Origin: JAFDCJ01 sp964527835
Lineage (GTDB): Bacteria > Desulfobacterota > Desulfobacteria > Desulfobacterales > JAFDCJ01
Reading direction: 5' to 3'
Assembly: GCA_964527835.1 (NCBI GenBank)
Contig: CAZGNV010000008.1
Location: 31,376-95,375, forward strand
DNA length: 64,000 bases
The translations under genes were made by a program, and so were the position numbers. The notes beneath the pieces were generated by a model. The model saw only the letters and a list, made by a program, of their open reading frames with translations, did not search any database and was not told the DNA's origin. Below, piece by piece: positions 58,691 to 64,000 of the stretch (positions are counted from its first letter, which is position 1; each line of letters starts with the position of its first letter).

Positions 58691-59112
58691 TTTTTCCCCG
58701 CCGGTTTTGATAAAAAGGGGAACCGTTTAAATACCTGTTGCTCGGTGATGTTGTCATTGCGGGCGATTTTTTCTTCAATATCTTCAGGATAGAGGGTGTA
58801 ATATGAGAGGGCTGCGCGGATCTGCTGGTCACTTAACCAGTGATAAGTTTTTTTGAGTTTATCGTAATTTTCACCCAAACCCTTAAAGGTGGCAATCAAT
58901 TCCCAGACATCAATTCCAGTGCCCGCAATCCTGGCCCGCCTTCCAGTTGGACCATCTGCAAAAATTATCCCGGGACATCTTCGCATCTTTACCGCCTCCA
59001 CGAGCAGATCTCTTGCGATGCCGGAAAAATCTTTGCCCATACCCGAAGCCAGCGCCTCGATTTCTTTTACAGCCTCCTCAGGCAAACGGATGCTTTTTTG
59101 TATGTTCGGCAT
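58687..59112 (-). CDS. DUF433-domain antitoxin with N-terminal ribbon-helix-helix
   Basis: 141 residues. The first ~45 residues read like an RHH DNA-binding domain (QKSIRLPEEAVKEIEALASG, then FSGIARDLLVEAVKM). The DUF433 winged-helix part follows (RIAGTGIDVWELIATFKGLG, then QQIRAALSYYTLYPEDIEE). It is the first gene of the pair and its promoter contains a 15-bp palindrome. The start has GAAAGGAAC upstream. Confidence 0.85.
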   Translation of the reverse strand: MPNIQKSIRLPEEAVKEIEALASGMGKDFSGIARDLLVEAVKMRRCPGIIFADGPTGRRARIAGTGIDVWELIATFKGLGENYDKLKKTYHWLSDQQIRAALSYYTLYPEDIEEKIARNDNITEQQVFKRFPFLSKPAGKK

Positions 59113-59143
59113 TGTAAAGTTCCTTTCAGAATGTATATTAGTA

Positions 59144-59200
59144 TAGTATATCGCAATTTATAGCATGTCAATGACATGTATTGGCATGCTGTGCATGTCA
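59144..59200 (-). promoter_or_regulatory. Promoter and palindromic operator of the DUF433/DUF5615 pair
   Basis: CATGTCA-A-TGACATG at 59164-59178 is a perfect palindrome. GCATGTCA recurs at 59193-59200, thirty bases from its first occurrence, three helical turns away. On the minus strand TTGACA within the palindrome is followed by TACTAT/TATACT at 15-17 bases, so operator and -35 coincide, as expected for antitoxin autoregulation. Confidence 0.65.
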
Positions 59201-59226
59201 CTTGGCTTCAAACTGATAAAAACAAA

Positions 59227-59416
59227 AAAGGGTTCACTTTGCCTGAAGTGAACCCTTTAAACTGGTGATCCCACCGCGATGTTTATCAGCCTCTGGCTGA
59301 CGAAACCCCGCTACCGGCGTGAGAGGCCGTGCCAGAGCGTATTCTCCCTGATTTTAAAACCGTTTGCGACCGTTAAAATCCGTTTAGGGCAATTAAAAGC
59401 CGTTTAAAAAGCCGTC
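59227..59416 (+). repeat. Island repeat, copy 3, with a terminator-like inverted repeat
   Basis: It begins with an exact 13-bp inverted repeat, AAAGGGTTCACTT (59227-59239) and AAGTGAACCCTTT (59246-59258). The shared unit follows as GGTGATCCCACCG, hairpin TCAGCC-TCT-GGCTGA, CTACCGGCGTGAGAGGCCG, GAGCGTATTC, GCGACCGTTAAAATCCGTTT and AGCCGTTTAAAAAGCCGTC. It separates the DUF433 pair from the RelE pair. The rest of the gap 59417-59633 has TTGACA at 59521 with TACAAA 18 bases on, a weak promoter for the next gene. Confidence 0.85.
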
Positions 59417-59633
59417 ATTTTCGTTCCGCGAGGAAGCGCACAAATCTTAAATAAGGCTTTGTTGAATTTCCTTTGTAAGGTTAAGAGATAACGGTGGCAG
59501 CACAAGCCGCAAAAAAACCCTTGACAGGTAAAACGATTATATTGTACAAAAGGATCAAATTGATCAATTCGAGCGAATTTTAATTTTGCTGGAGACCCTA
59601 ACGAGTCTTCAGTATGCCAAGGAGGTTTATCTC

Positions 59634-59882
59634 ATGGATGTTACGGCAACCGAGTTTAAAAGAAAAATGGGACAATACATGGATGCTGCCGAAAGAAATC
59701 CGGTGATTATTAAAAAATCAGGGCGGGTTAAATCCGTGCTTATATCCAGGGAATTGTATGAAAAATTGTTGGCTTTGGAAGATGCATATTGGGCGCAGCT
59801 TGCCAAGCAAGCCGAGGCTGGGGGATATTTGGGCGAAAATCAAACTGAAAAGCTGCTGAAGCGGATCGCCGCCGATGTATAA
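59634..59882 (+). CDS. Phd/YefM-type antitoxin
   Basis: 82 residues from the ATG at 59634, behind AAGGAGG. The opening DVTATEFKRKMGQYMDAAERNPVII is the Phd/YefM dimer domain, and KSGRVKSVLISRELYEKLLALEDAYW follows. The last 25 residues are the toxin-binding tail. The start was preferred over an upstream in-frame ATG because of the ribosome site. It overlaps the toxin gene by eight bases. Confidence 0.87.
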   Translation: MDVTATEFKRKMGQYMDAAERNPVIIKKSGRVKSVLISRELYEKLLALEDAYWAQLAKQAEAGGYLGENQTEKLLKRIAADV

Positions 59883-60147
59883 ACTCGACTTGACAAAGGC
59901 GGCAGGTAAATTTTTACAAAAGCTGCCAGCCAAGCAGTTCAGGCAAATAGTTACCACCATTTTCCGGCTAATGGAGCAACCACAACCCCACGACTCTAAA
60001 CAATTGATTGGCCACCCTGAATATCATCGCGTTGATATTGGTGAATACCGGATTATTTATCGTGTTGATGACGGTACGGTGAAAGTTTGCGTTATTGGTA
60101 ACCGCAATGATAGCGAAGTCTATAGGCGATTCAAAAGGTCGCATTGA
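59875..60147 (+). CDS. RelE/ParE-family toxin
   Basis: 90 residues. The RelE fold is clear from KLDLTKAAGKFLQKLPAKQF, then GHPEYHRVDIGEYRIIYRVDDGTVKVCVIGNRNDSEVYR. Positions equivalent to the RelE arginine and tyrosine catalytic residues (R in GEYRIIY, Y in EVYRRF) are kept. It forms a type II pair with the Phd-like antitoxin. Confidence 0.9.
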   Translation: MYKLDLTKAAGKFLQKLPAKQFRQIVTTIFRLMEQPQPHDSKQLIGHPEYHRVDIGEYRIIYRVDDGTVKVCVIGNRNDSEVYRRFKRSH

Positions 60148-60298
60148 GCCACAAGAATGTAGGTTACCAAGGTTAAATGGAGATATCGTCCTTCCTCTTT
60201 CCTTGCTTTCTTTACAAACCGAAATGCAGTCGAAAAAAGCCAAAATATCCAGGGTAATTTGAGAGGGAAGGGGATCCAAGCATACTCGAGGAAAAATC

Positions 60299-60937
60299 AT
60301 GGAATACCAGGCACCGAAAAGCAAGTGTAATTTATGCAACAAGGAATTTGCCGGCCGGGGGCTGGCCAGGCACATAAAAGCATGCATCCCCAAAAAGTTA
60401 TCCGATAACGCTGGCAAAGAGCATCTGTACGTCGTGGTCCAGGATTTATATAACCACGATTATTTTTTTCATCTGCTGCTATCGCCAACGACGACCCTCA
60501 AAGACATAGATGAGTTTCTGCGCAGAAAATGGCTTGAATGTTGCGGCCACCTGAGCGCCTTCACGTACGCAAGATATGGACAAGAAATTCCCAAGTCCCG
60601 CAAGGCCCACCAGGTTTTATCGCCGGGTACTGCTATTGAGTATCAATATGATTTCGGCAGCACCACCGAATTGACAATAAAGTGCATGGGAGATTTCACT
60701 GTACCGGCACAGGGAAGGAAAAAAATCCACATCTTGGCACAGAACTCTCCGCCGCTTATTCCCTGTGATGTATGTGAACAATATCCAGCCACCCAAATTT
60801 GCACCGCTTGTCAATGGGATGGATCTGGCTGGCTATGCGAGCATTGTGCGGCTGAACACAATTGTGAAGACGAGGCGTATTTTCTGCCAGTGGTCAATTC
60901 ACCCCGGACCGGTGTCTGCGGTTATACGGGTGGGTGA
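60299..60937 (+). CDS. pRiA4b ORF-3-like protein with zinc-finger ends
   Basis: 212 residues. The N-terminal C2H2-like finger is CNLCNKEFAGRGLARHIKAC. The middle shows YFFHLLLSPTTTLKDIDEFL, CCGHLSAFTY and VLSPGTAIEYQYDFGSTTEL, the plasmid pRiA4b ORF-3 fold found on mobile elements. A second zinc-binding part follows (CDVCEQYPATQICTAC, CEHC). The end SPRTGVCGYTG is a natural terminus for the subfamily. Function unknown; nucleic-acid binding is likely. Confidence 0.78.
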   Translation: MEYQAPKSKCNLCNKEFAGRGLARHIKACIPKKLSDNAGKEHLYVVVQDLYNHDYFFHLLLSPTTTLKDIDEFLRRKWLECCGHLSAFTYARYGQEIPKSRKAHQVLSPGTAIEYQYDFGSTTELTIKCMGDFTVPAQGRKKIHILAQNSPPLIPCDVCEQYPATQICTACQWDGSGWLCEHCAAEHNCEDEAYFLPVVNSPRTGVCGYTGG

Positions 60938-61052
60938 TAAAAGCCGGAAAACCACACCGATCACCCAAAAAAATAGTCCCGTCAGAGAATTCCAGGGTCC
61001 TGCCTGCTCGAATCGTATGGGGAATATCTGGAGAACCAGGGCCATTTAGAAA

Positions 61053-61433
61053 ATGCAAAAATATCTTCCATCACAAACTCCGGATCCTGTAACGTGGTTG
61101 GATTTGGAAGAATCTCAGAGGGTCGCACTCGTGCGTCAGTTCCATGCGCAAGCCAGCGAGCAACTTCCGGAAGGATCTGAAAATATCCACGCGACAATTC
61201 ATGTGATTGTGGAAAACCAAATAGCCATGGGAGTCGCGCCTGTTGCCGCTACCATATCGAAACTGATCCGTCAGGGATTAACTCGCCATGAAGCCATCCA
61301 CGCGGTGGGGGCGGTTTTGTCTGAAGATATATTTGATTTACTGAAAGGCAACATCAAGTCATTTAACCCTCGGAGCTACCGCCGGCGATTGGAAAAGCTC
61401 ACGGCTAAGCGCTGGCAAAAGGGCAGGTGGTAA
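61053..61433 (+). CDS. DUF1841-family protein
   Basis: 126 residues. The family core is LDLEESQRVALVRQFHA, then IHATIHVIVENQIAMGVAPV and GLTRHEAIHAVGAVLSEDI. The segment HEAIHAVG resembles a metal-binding HExxH-like motif but is not one. Family members are of unknown function and often follow pRiA4b ORF-3-like proteins in accessory regions. The C-terminus is strongly basic. Confidence 0.82.
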   Translation: MQKYLPSQTPDPVTWLDLEESQRVALVRQFHAQASEQLPEGSENIHATIHVIVENQIAMGVAPVAATISKLIRQGLTRHEAIHAVGAVLSEDIFDLLKGNIKSFNPRSYRRRLEKLTAKRWQKGRW

Positions 61434-61477
61434 AGTTTTCAAAAACACCCGGGAAGGTATTCAGCCCCGCTTACCGT

Positions 61478-61550
61478 GAAATCAGCTATAAGCTTTTGCG
61501 ACCGTTAAAATTCGTTCAGGGCAAATTAAAGCCGTCTAAAAAGCCGTCTG
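61478..61550 (+). repeat. Island repeat, copy 4 (3' part only)
   Basis: TTTTGCGACCGTTAAAATTC, TTCAGGGCAAATTAAAGCCG and TCTAAAAAGCCGTCTG match the 3' third of copies 2 and 3. The hairpin half is missing, as if deleted. The surrounding gap 61434-61735 has no supported gene. Confidence 0.75.
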
Positions 61551-61735
61551 ATGGTTTGGAATTTTACCCCATCAAATTTTGCACTTACCCCATTCCATCA
61601 TCAACACGAAAATTAATTGTACAGCATTTCTTTCGGCCCCACTTATCATCTTCTTTTACCAGCTCCCATGCCCTTCATCGAACGGTTTGAACTTTCAAAT
61701 GAATACCTTCACGTTGCTGAAGATGGGCGATAATT

Positions 61736-62080
61736 TCAAAAAGGTTGCGGGCTTGCGGATTTCCCTTCGGACCAAACATCCGCTTGCTGGCGTTTTTTTG
61801 TTCCCCCGCCCAGCAGGATCACGAGGGTTTCCCCATCCCTGCCAAAATAGATGCGGTATCCAGGGCCAAAATCGATCCGGCATTCTGAAATTCCTTCACC
61901 GAGGCCCCTGGAGGTCGAAAAGTTGCCTTGTTCCATTTCGGCTATCTGTCCATAGAGCTCGGCGGAAAACATGTCCGCATTATGGACACGTTGCGGAAAG
62001 TGCCCACAATTTGATATTTTATCGAAACGCTTTGCGGATATGTCGATGATGTCGACATGCCATCCCAGAAGCACTTCCAA
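61736..62080 (-). pseudogene. Degenerate RelE/HigB-type killer-like toxin
   Basis: The core matches addiction-module killer proteins: QIAEMEQGNFSTSRGLGEGI, SECRIDFGPGYRIYFGRDGE, then LVILLGGGTKKRQQAD. The N-terminal 35 residues do not match the family, and the expected basic helix after QQAD is replaced by unrelated sequence, so both ends look altered by frameshift. No antitoxin follows. A dense array of TGCACT sites precedes it. Confidence 0.5.
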
Positions 62081-62090
62081 CAGGCGGGAA

Positions 62091-62250
62091 ATGCACTGAA
62101 CCAGTGCTCATCCCGATAATATGCACAAATTTACCGCTTTTTAGTGCACATCCATTCTATATGCACTGAATCAGTGCATACCATAATAGCATGCACTAAT
62201 TTTGATGTATTTAGTGCATATCATATGCCATGTGTTCGAATTCGGTGCAT
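62091..62250. promoter_or_regulatory. Array of TGCACT/AGTGCA inverted repeats
   Basis: Eight or so TGCAC/GTGCA half-sites lie within 160 bases. Two perfect pairs are ATGCACTGA-A-TCAGTGCAT (62161-62179) and ATGCACTAA...TTAGTGCAT (62191-62219, 11-base spacer). GCACT-gaacc-AGTGC (62093-62107) and TGCAC...GTGCA (62122-62148) add looser pairs. The array fills the gap between the 3' end of fic and the toxin-like gene, so it most likely controls the latter. Confidence 0.6.
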
Positions 62251-62253
62251 GTT

Positions 62254-63342
62254 CTATCTTTTCGATAACAGGTCATACAGAGCTATATTGAGGTAAATGA
62301 ATTCATTTCCGATTTTCTCTTTTTTCAGTATCTTAACCTTTTCAAGCTCTTTCAGATAGCCGCTTGCAATATTCCTTGAAGCGATTCCGGCATCAACAAG
62401 AAAAGCAATCTTGCAATAAGGCTGGTGGAATAGCAGTTCGATCAGTTCTTTGGAATAAACACGGCGGGGTAGTTCTCGGCGGGCCTTTTCCATAGTTTCC
62501 AGCATCAGATTCCGGATGGCCAGAATGCGCTCGCGGGTGAAGGTGGCGGTCTCTTCAACAGATGCAAGCATATAGAGAATCCACGGCTCCCACCGGTTTT
62601 CCTTGGTGACCTGGCGCAGAAGCCGGTAATAGTCGTTCTTGCGTTCGATGATCGCCTTGCTGAGATACAGCACAGGCAAATCCAACAGGCCGTGAAGGAT
62701 TAGAAACAGGATGTTGATGATCCGGCCCGTACGCCCATTGCCATCTGTAAACGGATGGATGGCCTCGAACTGGTAGTGAATCAACGCGAGTTTAACCAGA
62801 GGATCCATTTGGTCCCCGGCATGGATGAAATCTTCCAGGTTTTTCAGCCTGTCCCGAATGATCGTCTCGCCTTCGGGCGGTGTGTAGATGACTTTTCCGG
62901 TGGCGCTGTTCGCAAGCTTTGTGCCCGGCGTATTGCGGATACCAGCCTGATTCTCCTTGATGGTCCGGACAATTCTTACGAACAGGTTGGTTGCAAGTAT
63001 CGGCCGCTTTTTCAGCGCCTGATAGCCTTCCCAAAGGGCTTCACGGTAACGGAGCACTTCCTTGGTGGCCGGATCCACCCGGCTGGTTTTTGCGGTGAAC
63101 GCCCTGAACAGGGCGTCGTTGGTTGTAATGACGTTTTCGATTTCGGAGCTGGCCCTTGCTTCCTGAAGGATGAGCGAATTCACCAACAGCGCCTGATTGG
63201 GTATCGTCTGTCCCAGGCCCTTCAACTCGGCAAGCGCACGATTTGCAGCGATGGCCTTTTTGAGCACACGCTTGGTTTCCACGTCCACCTTGGGCGGCAG
63301 TAACGGTAGGTCGTTAAAAGGCTTGTTTGGATCGAATCTCAT
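62254..63342 (-). CDS. Fic-family protein with N-terminal inhibitory motif
   Basis: 362 residues. The Fic_N region includes SSEIEN (65-70), which fits the (S/T)xxxE(G/N) inhibitory motif, placing it in class II. The active site is AIHPFTDGNGRTGRI near residue 197, fully matching HPFxDGNGR. A winged-helix-like C-terminus follows (VDAGIASRNIASGYLKELEKVKILKK). It would transfer AMP or a similar group to a target protein and be self-restrained. The ATG overlaps the stop of a 35-codon frame (ATGA). Confidence 0.92.
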   Translation of the reverse strand: MRFDPNKPFNDLPLLPPKVDVETKRVLKKAIAANRALAELKGLGQTIPNQALLVNSLILQEARASSEIENVITTNDALFRAFTAKTSRVDPATKEVLRYREALWEGYQALKKRPILATNLFVRIVRTIKENQAGIRNTPGTKLANSATGKVIYTPPEGETIIRDRLKNLEDFIHAGDQMDPLVKLALIHYQFEAIHPFTDGNGRTGRIINILFLILHGLLDLPVLYLSKAIIERKNDYYRLLRQVTKENRWEPWILYMLASVEETATFTRERILAIRNLMLETMEKARRELPRRVYSKELIELLFHQPYCKIAFLVDAGIASRNIASGYLKELEKVKILKKEKIGNEFIYLNIALYDLLSKR

Positions 63343-63446
63343 TTCGTGTCCCCAACTCCCAGCATCTCAAGATTTTTTTTAATCGTTGCATCGAGTTCCT
63401 CTGCTTCGGGCACCTGTTCATAGAGTTCTGTGCACAGTTCGCCCAT
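63339..63446 (-). CDS. Short frame coupled to fic, possible methylase remnant
   Basis: 35 residues from an ATG at 63446, preceded by GGTGG. It reads MGELCTELYEQVPEAEELDA, then TIKKNLEMLG, clearly protein-like and acidic. The same frame is open further upstream into the XRE gene. It resembles the extreme C-terminus of N-6 adenine DNA methylases that often pair with such XRE proteins; that is from memory and weak. The overlap with fic suggests it is translated. Confidence 0.4.
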   Translation of the reverse strand: MGELCTELYEQVPEAEELDATIKKNLEMLGVGDTK

Positions 63447-63469
63447 TTCACCACCCGTTATCTGAAGTC

Positions 63470-63700
63470 TTAAGGCAAATCCAGGTTGCCTTTTTCAGTC
63501 ATCTTTTCGCAAAATGAGTCGAACAGGACCCTGGCCATTTTTGAAGGTTGTGATTGTCCGTTCTCCCACCGGTTGACGGTGGTGTAACTGACGCCAAGTT
63601 CCCGAGCCAGGTCTTCCTGGCTCAAGGCAAGTTGTCTTCGAACTTCTTTCAGCAAAGCTGGATAATCCCGTTCACGTAAAATCATGTACACGTACCTCAT
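63470..63700 (-). CDS. XRE-family helix-turn-helix regulator
   Basis: 76 residues. The HTH is LLKEVRRQLALSQEDLARELGVSYTTVNRWENGQSQPS. This is the type that precedes type I or N-6 methylase genes and Fic genes. The start may be internal: MILRERDYP six codons later matches relatives. It probably regulates the fic transcript. Confidence 0.87.
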   Translation of the reverse strand: MRYVYMILRERDYPALLKEVRRQLALSQEDLARELGVSYTTVNRWENGQSQPSKMARVLFDSFCEKMTEKGNLDLP

Positions 63701-64000
63701 CGCTTTATGGTAGAAAAAGGCCTCTCTGCAAACACATTAGCAAATATTATAGCAAGTGGAACATTAAATGCAAAGGAAATTTTGTGATTGTCCCTTAAGG
63801 AAGTCTATAGCCTGAAGGCAATATTCGGGATCGTCGAGTGTAAGCCGTTCTTCGTAAAAATGGGGGGTCTATTCGATCGCGTATAAAATATTATCCAATT
63901 GCAACTAATCCGCAACCAAAAAAAAGAGGCCAATCGTGTCATTGATTGTAAGCGTCAAATAAAGTGCACCACCGGCCGACCTTTATCCGGCAAGGAAAAT
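63701..64000. other. Window end, gene fragment on the minus strand
   Basis: No complete gene. On the minus strand about 63768-63875 reads HFYEERLTLDDPEYCLQAID then FLKGQSQNF and stops, like the C-terminus of a protein, but a stop codon lies just before it in frame. The last 60 bases (AAGCGTCAAATAAAGTGCAC) resemble sequence near IS21-type element ends; this cannot be settled without the adjoining sequence. Confidence 0.25.

Noticed and set aside
56690..59416. Integron attC interpretation of the island repeats
   Set aside because: No RYYYAAC/GTTRRRY core pair is found at the repeat ends, and no integrase gene is present. Cassette-like layout alone is not enough.
1..64000. CRISPR arrays, tRNA or rRNA genes, LexA boxes
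   Set aside because: No regularly spaced direct repeats with unique spacers, no cloverleaf-like segments and no CTGT-N8-ACAG or GAAC-N4-GTTC type boxes were noticed by eye.

Overview
The window is GC-rich, densely coded bacterial chromosome. The gene content points to an anaerobic, fatty-acid or aromatic-degrading member of the Desulfobacterota (class-level inference from gene families only; there is no rRNA or marker gene here). Supporting genes are a LIV-type ABC transporter with an embedded acyl-CoA ligase, acetoacetyl-CoA synthetase, tandem acyl-CoA dehydrogenases, a PAS hybrid histidine kinase, sigma-54, LsrF-like aldolase and DASS anion permease. No rRNA, tRNA, CRISPR array or intact transposase was found.

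Layout. 1-8.1 kb: the end of an MltF-like lytic transglycosylase, then a six-gene uptake operon (two permeases, binding protein, acyl-CoA ligase, two ATPases). It is preceded by a long palindrome and interrupted by a nested inverted-repeat element. 8.1-20.4 kb: metabolic and signalling genes (flavin reductase-like, ketopantoate reductase-like, acetoacetyl-CoA synthetase, hybrid kinase, lipoprotein esterase, DASS permease with CBS protein, VOC protein, LsrF/alcohol dehydrogenase pair, threonine dehydratase). 20.4-24.3 kb: a small accessory island with HigBA, VapBC, a truncated McrA-like endonuclease and an AAA_14/DUF4143 ATPase. 24.4-33 kb: envelope genes and a catabolic cluster (two acyl-CoA dehydrogenases, acetoacetate-decarboxylase-like protein, SDR) plus a CFA-synthase-like methyltransferase.

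33-54 kb holds the most interesting structure. Five promoters share the 17-bp inverted repeat TTGACCGSATCTGTCAA, followed after exactly ten bases by TAnnnT and lacking an ordinary -35 box. They drive an AddAB-like helicase-nuclease pair, an ARPP-1-domain gene followed by rpoN, a tandem AAA+ ATPase, a TPR-GspE ATPase and a second GspE/PilB ATPase. A WYL-domain regulator is encoded between the last two. The TGTC-N12-TAnnnT spacing equals that of the actinobacterial RecA-independent DNA-damage promoter read by the WYL protein PafBC. I propose a WYL-controlled, DNA-damage-type regulon with unusual membership. Three genes in this stretch (rpoN, the ARPP-1 gene, a receiver-like gene) each carry an apparent one-base deletion, so either sequence error or recent decay must be considered.

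54-64 kb: flavodoxin, amidohydrolase and FabH, then an accessory island. It contains a second AAA_14/DUF4143 ATPase, a DUF5615/DUF433 pair, a RelE-type pair, a pRiA4b ORF-3-like protein, DUF1841, a degenerate killer-like toxin, and a Fic protein with an XRE regulator. Four same-orientation copies of a non-coding repeat separate these modules, and an array of TGCACT sites lies between the toxin-like gene and fic.
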